NCBI GenBank assembly: GCA_021816545.1
Contig: JAKAXP010000028.1
Location: 1 to 14,639 of the forward strand
Direction of reading: 5' to 3'
DNA length: 14,639 bases
Source: Bacteroidota bacterium
GTDB lineage: Bacteria; Bacteroidota; Bacteroidia; Bacteroidales; VadinHA17
Positions 6,534 through 13,823 of the stretch are shown piece after piece (position 1 is the first letter of the stretch; the number at the start of each line of letters is the position of its first letter). A program made the position numbers and the translations under genes. Under the pieces are notes generated by a model. It saw only the letters and a list, made by a program, of their open reading frames with translations. It was not told the origin of the DNA and did not search any database.

Positions 6534-7778
6534 ATGAAGGATTTACAGAGCGTAAAGCAGAGGTTTGGAATAATCGGCAATCATGAGGGTCTGAACAGGG
6601 CAATAGATATTGCCGTTCAGGTAGCCCCCACCGATCTCTCTGTTCTTATCACCGGTGAGAGCGGCACCGGGAAGGAGGTCTTCCCGCAGGTGATACATTC
6701 TTTCAGCCTGCGGAAGCACGGTCCGTACATTGCGGTAAACTGCGGTGCAATTCCCGAAGGCACAATCGATTCGGAGCTTTTCGGTCATGAAAAAGGAGCC
6801 TTTACCGGAGCAACGGACAGCCGCAAGGGTTATTTCGAAGTCGCAAACGGCGGCTCAATCTTTCTGGACGAAGTGGCAGAGCTGCCGCTCTCGACCCAGG
6901 TAAGACTTCTCAGGGTACTTGAGACAGGCGAATTCATCAGGGTGGGATCATCAAAGGTGCAGAAGACGGATGTGAGGGTGATTACTGCCACAAACGTTGA
7001 TATAATTCAGGCCGTAAGCTCAGGCAGGTTCCGTGAGGACCTCTTCTACAGGCTCAATACGGTACCTGTCCGGGTACCGCCCCTTCGCGAAAGGGGAGAG
7101 GATATTATCCTCCTGTTCAGAAAATTTGCGGTCGATTTCGCGGAGCGGTACCGGATGCCGGCAATCAGGCCTGACCTGCAGGCAAGGGAGATGCTTCTCA
7201 ACTATTACTGGCCAGGGAATGTCAGGCAGCTTAAAAACATCACCGAACAGATTTCTGTAATCGAACAGGAACGTGAGGTGACAGCCTCAATTCTTTCGCA
7301 TTATCTTCCTGATATCCAGAGCGGACGGCTACCCGTTCCGGTCAGGACTCAGGCAGAAGACAAGAGTTTCAGCAGTGAGAGGGAAATCCTTTACAAGGTG
7401 CTTTTCGACATGAAGAGCGATATGCATGACCTGAAAAACCTCGTCTATGACCTTCTCGCCAGCGGCGATGCCGATAACCTTACAGAAAGCGGTGCCAGGG
7501 CAGTCCGTAACCTCTACAGCAAGGGCACACTGCAGAAGGAACCCTATGAACCGGTACAACCGGTGAAGGTGAGCTACAGCCCGTCAAGGGAGAGCAGGGT
7601 CATTGAAGATACGGAGGAGGTTATTGAAGAGTCACTTTCACTGACTGACCGCGAGAAGGAACTGATAATCAAGGCCCTTGACAAGAACAACGGGAAACGC
7701 AAGCTCGCAGCGGCTGAACTGGGAATCTCCGAGAGGACACTTTACAGGAAGATAAAGGAATACGGGCTTGATGCATAG
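6534..7778 (+). CDS. Sigma-54-type transcriptional activator without sensory domain
   Basis: 414 residues: an AAA+ sigma-54-interaction domain begins almost at the N-terminus and a Fis-type helix-turn-helix ends the protein. Visible motifs are Walker A GESGTGKE (41-48), the sigma-54-contacting loop GAFTGA (88-93), Walker B IFLDE (109-113), the arginine-finger region GRFREDLFYRLN (164-175) and sensor II WPGNVRQLKN (226-235). A variable linker (about 262-365) with a possible coiled coil (about 283-310) leads to the DNA-binding helices (about 383-410, LAAAELGISERTLYRKIKEY). All catalytic motifs are intact, so it should hydrolyse ATP and remodel RpoN holoenzyme. There is no receiver, GAF or PAS domain, as in PspF, so control must come from expression, a partner protein or the linker. 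Its stop overlaps the lptE start by 8 bases. Targets unknown. Confidence 0.92.
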   Translation: MKDLQSVKQRFGIIGNHEGLNRAIDIAVQVAPTDLSVLITGESGTGKEVFPQVIHSFSLRKHGPYIAVNCGAIPEGTIDSELFGHEKGAFTGATDSRKGYFEVANGGSIFLDEVAELPLSTQVRLLRVLETGEFIRVGSSKVQKTDVRVITATNVDIIQAVSSGRFREDLFYRLNTVPVRVPPLRERGEDIILLFRKFAVDFAERYRMPAIRPDLQAREMLLNYYWPGNVRQLKNITEQISVIEQEREVTASILSHYLPDIQSGRLPVPVRTQAEDKSFSSEREILYKVLFDMKSDMHDLKNLVYDLLASGDADNLTESGARAVRNLYSKGTLQKEPYEPVQPVKVSYSPSRESRVIEDTEEVIEESLSLTDREKELIIKALDKNNGKRKLAAAELGISERTLYRKIKEYGLDA

Positions 7779-8286
7779 GGTTCTGAAAATAGCGGTGCCA
7801 ATGGTTCTGCTGGCTCTGACTGCCGGCTGCGGGCTGAAGATCAAGTACTCCTTCACAGGAGCTTCAATACCCGTGGAGGCAAAGACAATCAGTGTTGCAA
7901 CCTTCCAGAACAGGGCAAGCCTCGTGGTACCGGGACTGACCCAGACGCTTACAGATGCACTGATTGATATGTGCAGGGCACAGACAAACCTTGACATTGA
8001 AACCTCAGGAGGTGATCTGAGTTTTGAAGGTGAAATTACCGACTACAAGACGCAGCCACTGACTGTCAGCGGTGACGAACAGGCGGCAATGAACCGGTTC
8101 TCAATCTCTGTCAGGATCAGGTATGTTAACAGCTTCAATGCTGACCAGAGCTTCGATCAGACTTTTACCCGGTACCAGGACTACAGCAGTACTCTCAACC
8201 TGAGTGACGTTGAGGCAAGCCTGACGGAGGAAATTGTCAAAATGCTTATCGAAGATATTTTTAACAGGGCATTTGTCAACTGGTAG
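7771..8286 (+). CDS. lptE: LptE, LPS-assembly lipoprotein
   Basis: A 171-residue lipoprotein with hydrophobic leader and lipobox L-T-A-G-C (Cys20) followed by GLKIKYSFTGASIP, a start I recognise as typical of Bacteroidota LptE. The body is a mixed alpha/beta domain: a helix with LTQTLTDALIDMC (56-68), strands around LSFEGEITDY (83-92), and a C-terminal helix ending at residue 171. LptE sits in the outer membrane inside the LptD barrel and helps deliver lipopolysaccharide to the surface. The ATG at 7771 overlaps the activator stop by 8 bases; an in-frame TTG directly before it adds only one residue. Location between the activator and secG matches an order I remember from other Bacteroidota genomes. 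The assignment depends on the N-terminal signature and context. Confidence 0.85.
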   Translation: MHRVLKIAVPMVLLALTAGCGLKIKYSFTGASIPVEAKTISVATFQNRASLVVPGLTQTLTDALIDMCRAQTNLDIETSGGDLSFEGEITDYKTQPLTVSGDEQAAMNRFSISVRIRYVNSFNADQSFDQTFTRYQDYSSTLNLSDVEASLTEEIVKMLIEDIFNRAFVNW

Positions 8287-8294
8287 TACTGCTC

Positions 8295-9824
8295 ATGAAC
8301 AGGAATGAATTCAACAGGTTCATTGCAGGCATTGATCTCCCCGGTCATGATGACCTTGATGAGTTGAGGGAGCTTGTTGCCCTATTCCCCTGGTTTCATT
8401 CCGCACATATGCTACTTCTGAGGGGGCTGAAGGAGAATTCCGACATACGGTTTGACTCTCAGCTCAAGGCTTCGGCGCTTTCGGTTGCTGACAGGGAGGT
8501 ACTGTATCACTATCTGTTCCTTTCTCCTGCAGAGGCTGTCGATGCGGCTGCAATGCACAGTAAAGTCATTGCAGCTGGAGAGCCCCGGCACATTGAAGAT
8601 GTTCCTCCGGTGGTGGAGTTTCCGGTGGAGGATGTTCTTTTGCAGGAGCAGGTTCCGGCCGTTGAGGAAGTTCCGGAGGCTGAAGAGGAAACTGTTGCCG
8701 AAGAGGTTCCGTACGTTGAGCAAGCTCCGGCGGCTGAAGAGGTCACCCTGGCCGAAGAGGTTCCGTACGTTGAGCAAGCTCCGGTGGCTGAAGAGGTCAC
8801 CCTGGCCGAAGAGGTTCCTCCGGTCGCAGAGGTTCCGGTAGTGGAAGAGATTCCTGTGCCGGAGCAGGTTCCGGCCGTTGAGGAAGTTCCGGTGGCTGAA
8901 GCGGTAACTGTGGCCGAAGAGCCTCCGGCTGTTGAGGAGGTCCCTTTGCAGGAAGAGACTCCGGCTCTTGAGGAGGTTCCTGTGCAGGAAGAGGCTCCGG
9001 TGCCGAAGGAAGCGCCTGCCTCTGAAGTAAATCCTATTCCCGGGGAAACACCTGGTATCGAAAAGATAACTGCCAGAGAAGAGACCACTGCAGATGAAGG
9101 TATTCAATCAGCCGGGGAATCGACAGCTGTTGCAGGGGTAACTGATGCTGAAAGGCCGCGTACCCGTGAGGAACTCATTGCAGAGATTGAAGCCCGCCTC
9201 AGGGAGCTTGAGCAGATACATATTACGGCAACGGAATCAATCCCGGTAAATAGGTCGGGACAACAGCCGGACTCAATCTCCGAGCATTTGACAGCTCCGG
9301 ATTCAGCCACGGAGCCAATACCGGAGCCGGAGTTCACCCCAGAACCAGGGGCAGTGCCAGAACCAATACCAGAACCAGAACCAGAACCAGAGGCCGTCCC
9401 GGAGCCGGAACCTGAGATACAGCCTGAACCTGGGATGCAACCGGAACCTGCACCAGTCCCTGAATCAGAATACGAGGCCGAGCCTGAACCGGAGGAACTG
9501 CTTGAACTTATACCTGATGAACCTGTTGAGGTGACTGAGCCCTCCGGAAAGCTCTCTCCTTCAGACCTGATAGACCGCTTTATACGGATCAGTCCGACCA
9601 TCGAAAGGCTCACCCCGGGTGATATTCAACCGGTTAAAGACCTGTCAGCTGAAAGCACCGACGAACACGGTAAGTTCATAACGGAAACACTGGCAAAGAT
9701 TTACGTCAACCAGGGCTACTATACAAAGGCAATAAATATTTATGAAAAGCTCTCGTTGCATTATCCGGAAAAAAGTGCTTACTTTGCAAGCCGTATTGAA
9801 AAGATCAAAGAGTTAATAAAATAG
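8295..9824 (+). CDS. TPR-like protein with long Pro/Glu-rich repetitive linkers
   Basis: 509 residues in five parts. An N-terminal helical domain spans about 1-80 (LDELRELVALFPWFHSAHML at 21-40). A repetitive acidic stretch (about 102-260) is built from variants of V-P-x-V-E-E-V-P-V-A-E-E. A short charged helix lies at about 288-310 (LIAEIEARLRELEQI). A second Pro-Glu repeat follows at about 338-412. The C-terminal domain (about 415-509) contains FITETLAKIYVNQGYYTKAI (461-480) and YEKLSLHYPEKSAYFA, a TPR-like helical pair. No signal peptide or membrane segment is visible, so it is probably cytoplasmic. The ends look conserved and the middle freely variable, suggesting two folded domains on a long extended tether. 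It starts 8 bases after lptE and ends 7 bases before secG. Function unknown; a link to secretion or envelope assembly is inferred from position only. Confidence 0.8.
   Translation: MNRNEFNRFIAGIDLPGHDDLDELRELVALFPWFHSAHMLLLRGLKENSDIRFDSQLKASALSVADREVLYHYLFLSPAEAVDAAAMHSKVIAAGEPRHIEDVPPVVEFPVEDVLLQEQVPAVEEVPEAEEETVAEEVPYVEQAPAAEEVTLAEEVPYVEQAPVAEEVTLAEEVPPVAEVPVVEEIPVPEQVPAVEEVPVAEAVTVAEEPPAVEEVPLQEETPALEEVPVQEEAPVPKEAPASEVNPIPGETPGIEKITAREETTADEGIQSAGESTAVAGVTDAERPRTREELIAEIEARLRELEQIHITATESIPVNRSGQQPDSISEHLTAPDSATEPIPEPEFTPEPGAVPEPIPEPEPEPEAVPEPEPEIQPEPGMQPEPAPVPESEYEAEPEPEELLELIPDEPVEVTEPSGKLSPSDLIDRFIRISPTIERLTPGDIQPVKDLSAESTDEHGKFITETLAKIYVNQGYYTKAINIYEKLSLHYPEKSAYFASRIEKIKELIK
8697..8804 (+). 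repeat. 54-bp in-frame tandem duplication
   Basis: The 54-base unit at 8697-8750 is repeated at 8751-8804 with a single visible base difference (C versus T, changing Ala to Val in the encoded unit). A partial third start (GCCGAAGAGGTTCC) follows at 8805. Each unit encodes 18 residues, so gain or loss keeps the frame. The near identity suggests a recent duplication or recent homogenisation within the larger repeat tract. Confidence 0.9.
9357..9392 (+). repeat. Hexanucleotide CCAGAA array inside the repeat protein gene
   Basis: Six consecutive 6-base units follow CCAGAA: four are exact, one reads CCAATA and the last CCAGAG. They encode alternating Pro-Glu (Pro-Ile in the CCAATA unit). Slippage would change the protein by two residues at a time without a frameshift, so this is a tuning repeat rather than an on/off switch. 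It uses CCA and GAA codons, unlike the CCG/GAG-rich first tract. Confidence 0.85.
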
Positions 9825-9831
9825 TACAACG

Positions 9832-10182
9832 ATGGGCATTTATATTTTCCTTACAATTCTGGTCATCCTTGCATGTCTGGTAGTAATTATGGTGGTGCTG
9901 GTTCAGAACTCAAAGGGAGGCGGCCTCGCTTCCAACTTCACATCAGCAGGCCAGTCGATGGGTGTCCGCAAGACTGCAGATTTCCTTGAAAAATCAACAT
10001 GGACCCTCGGAGCTGCCATCCTGGTGCTCTGTCTGGCTGCCACGGCAGCTATCCCGAGAGGGCAGGGCCAGAAGGAATCGGTCATCAAGTCATCGATAGA
10101 AAAAGCACAGGATCCCAATGCAATACCCGTGCTTCCCAACCAGACACCGGTGCAGGAACAGCCTGAAGGCGGTAACAAATAA
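9832..10182 (+). CDS. secG: SecG, preprotein translocase subunit
   Basis: 116 residues, with two membrane helices (about 3-24 and 56-75) separated by the SecG signature QNSKGGGLASNF (25-36) and a short cytoplasmic loop. SecG is the small auxiliary subunit of the SecYEG channel in the inner membrane and assists SecA-driven export. A hydrophilic Pro/Gln/Glu-rich tail (about 76-116) follows the second helix, as is common in Bacteroidota SecG. It starts 7 bases after the repeat protein gene and is the last gene of the operon, with an intrinsic terminator 24 bases after its stop. Confident call. Confidence 0.95.
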   Translation: MGIYIFLTILVILACLVVIMVVLVQNSKGGGLASNFTSAGQSMGVRKTADFLEKSTWTLGAAILVLCLAATAAIPRGQGQKESVIKSSIEKAQDPNAIPVLPNQTPVQEQPEGGNK

Positions 10183-10205
10183 AATGACACCGTGAAGACA
10201 GCGGA

Positions 10206-10239
10206 GTGTCAGTTTGTCATGAACTGACACTTTTTTTTT
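10206..10239 (+). terminator. Intrinsic terminator after secG
   Basis: GTGTCAGTT (10206-10214) pairs perfectly with AACTGACAC (10222-10230) across a 7-base loop, followed by an unbroken run of nine T. This is a textbook rho-independent terminator. It separates the lptE-secG operon from groS-groL. Confidence 0.92.
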
Positions 10240-10251
10240 GCCATCCTCCGT

Positions 10252-10268
10252 TTGGCACAGATTATGAA
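10252..10268 (+). promoter_or_regulatory. Sigma-54-like half-matching site upstream of groS
   Basis: TTGGCACA (10252-10259), four bases, then ATGAA (10264-10268). The first half is a full match to the -24 element of RpoN promoters (TTGGCACG-type). The spacing is right, but the -12 element has GA where GC is expected and A for the first T. Position between the secG terminator and groS is right for a promoter. I list it as a possibility; the mismatch in the -12 core is serious. Confidence 0.22.
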
Positions 10269-10313
10269 ATCCTGTAGCAGGAAAAATATTGTTTAACTAT
10301 AAAACTAATAGCA

Positions 10314-10592
10314 ATGGCACAATTAAAAGGAAAGGTGCTGGCAGGCAAGGTTCTCGTCAAGCCTCATGAGGCAGAGGAAAAGACCGCCAGCGGCATTATT
10401 ATCCCCGATTCAGCGAAGGAAAAACCACGCGCAGGCACTGTAATTCTTGTTGGTGCTCCGAAGAAGGATGAAGAGATGGAACTTAAAAAGGGAGATGTTG
10501 TTCTCTATGGGAAATACTCCGGCCAGGAACTGAATATCGAAGGCACAGACTATCTCCTTCTTTCCCAGTCTGATGTTCTCTATATTTCGTAA
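10314..10592 (+). CDS. groS: GroES co-chaperonin
   Basis: 92 residues, the usual length for Cpn10. GroES forms the heptameric lid of the GroEL folding chamber in the cytoplasm. Visible signatures: the N-terminal strand VLVKPHEAEEKTASGIIIPD (13-32), which contains the mobile loop that binds GroEL, and the C-terminal segment DYLLLSQSDVLYI. groL begins 21 bases after the stop. No CIRCE inverted repeat (TTAGCACTC-type) is visible in the upstream 80 bases, so HrcA control is not supported. The usual TAnnTTTG promoter element is also not evident upstream. Confidence 0.97.
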   Translation: MAQLKGKVLAGKVLVKPHEAEEKTASGIIIPDSAKEKPRAGTVILVGAPKKDEEMELKKGDVVLYGKYSGQELNIEGTDYLLLSQSDVLYIS

Positions 10593-10613
10593 CAACCTTA
10601 AAAAAGAATAACA

Positions 10614-12248
10614 ATGTCAAAGGAAATCAAATTCAATATCGAAGCACGTGCCCTTCTGAAGGAGGGTGTTGACGAGCTTGCTGACACCGTAAAGGTAACC
10701 CTCGGTCCGAAAGGCCGCAATGTTGTGCTTGAAAAGAAATTCGGCGCACCCCAGATAACAAAGGACGGTGTAACCGTTGCTAAGGAGATCGAACTTTCTG
10801 ATCCCTACAAGAATATGGGTGCCCAGATGGTCAAGGAAGTGGCATCAAAGACTGCTGACAACGCCGGTGACGGCACAACTACCGCTACCGTTCTCGCACA
10901 GAGCATCATTGGCGTAGGTCTTAAGAACGTGACCGCCGGTGCCAACCCGATGGACCTCAAGAGGGGTATCGACAAGGCCGTTGCAAAGGTTGTCGAGAGC
11001 CTTAAGAGCCAGTCGCAGACAATTGGTGAGGATCTGAAGAAGATCGAACAGGTTGCGCGCATCTCCGCCAACAATGACGAAGAGATCGGCAAGCTCATCG
11101 CCACCGCAATGGACAAGGTAAAGAAGGAAGGCGTTATCACCGTTGAGGAAGCCAAAGGGACCGAGACCAAGGTTGAAGTTGTTGAAGGTATGCAGTTTGA
11201 CCGCGGGTACATCTCAGCTTATTTTGTCACCAACCCTGACAAAATGGAAGTCGAGATGGAAAACCCCTACATCCTGATCCATGACAAGAAGATATCATCA
11301 ATGAAGGACCTTCTTCCGATCCTGGAAGAGACAGCACGCAGCGGCCGTGGCCTTATGATCATTTCTGAGGATGTTGAGGGCGAAGCTCTTGCAACACTCG
11401 TGGTGAACCGCCTGAGAGGCTCTCTGAAGGTTTGTGCCGTCAAGGCTCCGGGCTTTGGCGACAGGAGGAAGGAGATGCTTGAGGACATTGCAATTCTTAC
11501 CGGCGGTACCGTTATTTCCGAGGAGAGGGGTATGAAGCTCGAGAATGCAACAATGGCAGATCTTGGCATAGCTGACAAAGTGACCGTCAACAAGGAGAAC
11601 ACGACAATCGTCAACGGAGCTGGTGACAAGGATATGATCCAGGCACGCATCAACCAGATCAAGCAGCAGATTTCAACCACCACCTCCGATTATGACAGGG
11701 AGAAGCTTCAGGAGAGGCTTGCCAAACTGGCCGGCGGTGTTGCTGTTCTTTACATCGGAGCTGCATCAGAGGTTGAGATGAAGGAGAAGAAAGACCGCGT
11801 TGACGACGCACTCCATGCAACCCGCGCTGCAATTGAAGAGGGGATTATCCCCGGCGGCGGAGTTGGTTACATCCGCGCTATCCCCGCACTTGAAACTCTC
11901 AAGGGTGATAATGATGACCAGAACACCGGTATCGAAATCGTTAAGAGGGCAATTGAAGAGCCGCTTCGCCAGATAGTTGTCAATGCCGGCAAGGAAGGTG
12001 CAGTGATCGTGCAGAAGGTACGTGAAGGCAAGGATGACTACGGTTACAATGCCCAGACCGACAAGTTTGAGCACCTGTACAAGGCCGGTGTCATTGATCC
12101 GGCAAAGGTGGCCAGGATTGCACTTGAGAACGCAGCATCAATAGCAGGTATGTTCCTCACCACCGAGGCAGTTGTTGTCGAGGAGAAGGATGAGAACCCG
12201 ATGCCGAATCCCGCAATGGGCGGCGGCGGAATGCCCGGAATGATGTAA
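10614..12248 (+). CDS. groL: GroEL chaperonin
   Basis: 544 residues, full length for Cpn60. It forms the double-ring ATP-driven folding machine in the cytoplasm. Signatures include VTLGPKGRNVVLEKKFGAP (28-46), the nucleotide-binding GDGTTTATVLA (85-95), the apical KAPGFGDRRKEML block, the segment VDDALHATRAAIEEGIIPGG with the ATPase aspartate, and the Gly/Met-rich tail GGGGMPGMM. Every motif I looked for is present and the frame is uninterrupted. It forms an operon with groS and ends at a strong terminator. The antisense frames across it contain no credible gene. Confidence 0.98.
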   Translation: MSKEIKFNIEARALLKEGVDELADTVKVTLGPKGRNVVLEKKFGAPQITKDGVTVAKEIELSDPYKNMGAQMVKEVASKTADNAGDGTTTATVLAQSIIGVGLKNVTAGANPMDLKRGIDKAVAKVVESLKSQSQTIGEDLKKIEQVARISANNDEEIGKLIATAMDKVKKEGVITVEEAKGTETKVEVVEGMQFDRGYISAYFVTNPDKMEVEMENPYILIHDKKISSMKDLLPILEETARSGRGLMIISEDVEGEALATLVVNRLRGSLKVCAVKAPGFGDRRKEMLEDIAILTGGTVISEERGMKLENATMADLGIADKVTVNKENTTIVNGAGDKDMIQARINQIKQQISTTTSDYDREKLQERLAKLAGGVAVLYIGAASEVEMKEKKDRVDDALHATRAAIEEGIIPGGGVGYIRAIPALETLKGDNDDQNTGIEIVKRAIEEPLRQIVVNAGKEGAVIVQKVREGKDDYGYNAQTDKFEHLYKAGVIDPAKVARIALENAASIAGMFLTTEAVVVEEKDENPMPNPAMGGGGMPGMM

Positions 12249-12280
12249 AAAATAAAAGCTTGTTGATTTAAATTGAAAGG

Positions 12281-12310
12281 CTGCCCCGGAAACCCCGGGG
12301 CAGTTTTTTT
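12281..12310 (+). terminator. Intrinsic terminator after groL
   Basis: CTGCCCCGG (12281-12289) pairs with CCGGGGCAG (12295-12303) around a 5-base loop and is followed by seven T. The stem is very GC-rich. It lies 32 bases after the groL stop and closes the chaperonin operon. Confidence 0.92.
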
Positions 12311-12370
12311 ACAATTCTAATTGGTCTGCGATCAATATCCAGGCTTTAATGCCTTCCTGCAGTAACACTA

Positions 12371-12398
12371 TTGCCTACTGTCTATTGCCTTCTGCCTA
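12371..12398. repeat. Four degenerate 7-bp tandem repeats (YTGCCTA)
   Basis: Four contiguous heptamers at 12371, 12378, 12385 and 12392 follow the consensus YTGCCTA with at most one change each. They lie immediately upstream of the -7 promoter element of the MATE gene and overlap its probable -33 region. Heptanucleotide tandem repeats of this kind occur between genes in some bacteria; their role here is unknown. Confidence 0.7.
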
Positions 12399-12414
12399 AT
12401 TTCTCCCATCTTTG
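12384..12414 (+). promoter_or_regulatory. Promoter of the MATE transporter gene
   Basis: ATTG (12384-12387) is followed after 19 bases by CATCTTTG (12407-12414), one mismatch from TAnnTTTG. The CATCTTTGCA block lies just before the ATG at 12420, a placement often seen in Bacteroidota, implying a very short or absent leader. The upstream element falls inside the heptamer repeat array. Confidence 0.55.
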
Positions 12415-12419
12415 CATTC

Positions 12420-13823
12420 ATGAATGACCCCAGGCAGGTATACGAACTCGAGCATGAGAAGCCAGGCAAGCTGATGTGGAAGTACTTCCTCCCGGCCTTT
12501 GCCAGCATGATGGCCAATGCCCTCTACAACATTGTTGATCGCATTTATATCGGGCAGGGGGTTGATGCCCTGGCACTTTCAGGCCTAACCGTGGTATTCC
12601 CGCTAATGATCATTATCATGGCATTCGGGATGCTCGTAGGTATGGGATCAGCTGTGAGAATATCGCTAAGCCTCGGCGAAAAAGATTATGACAGGGCAAA
12701 CCGCGTTCTGGGCAACGCATTTTTCCTTTCACTTGTTCTCGGACTGGTGCTTATGGGAGCCGGATTCCTGGTGAGAGACCGTGTACTTCAGATATTCGGT
12801 GCAGGACCTGAAACATTAAAGTATGCCTCCGACTATTTTACAATTATTCTTCTGGGAACACCCCTGGCGATGACAGGTTTTGCACTGAATAATGTAATCA
12901 GGGCAGAGGGCAATCCGCGGATAGCAATGTATTCGATGTTTATCAGTGCCGGTTTGAATATTATCCTTGACCCGATCTTCATTTTCGGATTCGGGATGGG
13001 GGTTAAGGGAGCTGCTATTGCAACGGTAATATCACACGTTTTCCTTGCCGGGTGGGTATTCCTTCATTTCCGGAGCAACAGGAGCGTTACCAGGCTGACC
13101 CTTGCAAATTTCCGTCCCAATCCGTACATTATAAAATACATTGTTTCTATCGGTTTCGCACCGTTTGCCATGAATATTGCGGCAAGCATAGTGATAGCCG
13201 TCATGAACACGAAGTTTATCAAATTTGGTGGTGATATAGCTGTCGGAGCGCTGGGGATCGTCAACAGCGCCACAATGATGCTTGTAATCTCAATCATCTC
13301 AATCAACATGGCTGTACAGCCAATAATCGGATTCAATTACGGTGCCGGTCTGTTCTGCCGTGTGAAAGAAACAGTCCTCAAGGCGATAAGGTATGCCACC
13401 ATGATTGCAATAGGAGGATGGCTCATCTGCATGCTGCTGCCTGGTGCTATAATCAGCATCTTCAATTCTGACAGCCCGGAATTGAGGGAAGCAGGAGTCA
13501 TGGGACTGCGCATTTACTGTGCGATGTTGCCCATGGTGGGATTCCAGATAATAGCTTCAAACTACTTTCAGGCTATCGGAAAAGCAAAGCTGGCAACTTT
13601 TCTTTCCTTGTTGCGACAGATAATTGTCCTTTTGCCCCTGATAATTTTACTTCCTCATTTCTGGGGTGTGGCCGGAGTCTGGATTGCAAACCCTGTCTCT
13701 GACTTCGTAGCTGCAGTTATCTCTTTCGTTTTTTTCCGCCGCGAGATCGCAAAACTTAACTGTGATATGCCGGTTGCCGGACGAAAGAAACCGGAAGTAC
13801 CTATAACGGTTGAGAGCTACTGA
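12420..13823 (+). CDS. MATE-family multidrug/toxin efflux transporter
   Basis: 467 residues with about 12 hydrophobic segments arranged as two homologous MatE halves. Recognisable motifs are YNIVDRIYIGQGVDALALSG (36-55) in the first loop-helix pair, LVGMGSAVRISLSLGEKDY (72-90), NNVIRAEGNPRIAM (157-170) and LNIILDPIFIFGFG (179-192). These resemble the MepA-like branch of MATE exporters, which use a sodium or proton gradient to extrude cationic drugs and metabolites across the inner membrane. Length is normal and the frame is intact. The gene stands alone behind its own promoter after the groL terminator. Its stop overlaps the stop of the opposing transporter gene by 7 bases. Substrate cannot be read from sequence. 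Confidence 0.93.
   Translation: MNDPRQVYELEHEKPGKLMWKYFLPAFASMMANALYNIVDRIYIGQGVDALALSGLTVVFPLMIIIMAFGMLVGMGSAVRISLSLGEKDYDRANRVLGNAFFLSLVLGLVLMGAGFLVRDRVLQIFGAGPETLKYASDYFTIILLGTPLAMTGFALNNVIRAEGNPRIAMYSMFISAGLNIILDPIFIFGFGMGVKGAAIATVISHVFLAGWVFLHFRSNRSVTRLTLANFRPNPYIIKYIVSIGFAPFAMNIAASIVIAVMNTKFIKFGGDIAVGALGIVNSATMMLVISIISINMAVQPIIGFNYGAGLFCRVKETVLKAIRYATMIAIGGWLICMLLPGAIISIFNSDSPELREAGVMGLRIYCAMLPMVGFQIIASNYFQAIGKAKLATFLSLLRQIIVLLPLIILLPHFWGVAGVWIANPVSDFVAAVISFVFFRREIAKLNCDMPVAGRKKPEVPITVESY

Noticed and set aside
8590..9010. CRISPR-like array
   Set aside because: The repeats are in frame, contiguous and without unique spacers; they are coding tandem repeats.
8412..9107. Long open frames on the minus strand opposite the repeat protein (231 and 192 codons)
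   Set aside because: They arise because the repeated Val-Pro-Glu codons read in reverse contain no stops. The predicted products are low-complexity mirrors of the sense repeat with no start signal, while the sense frame has conserved-looking ends and operon spacing.
9104..9613. Minus-strand frame of 169 codons rich in Ser-Gly
   Set aside because: It is the reverse reading of the Pro-Glu codons in the second repeat tract and has no independent coding evidence.
10231..10313. CIRCE element upstream of groS
   Set aside because: No TTAGCACTC / GAGTGCTAA inverted repeat is present.
10805..11683. Minus-strand frames of 135 and 138 codons inside groL
   Set aside because: They lie wholly opposite a highly conserved, intact gene and encode no recognisable protein.
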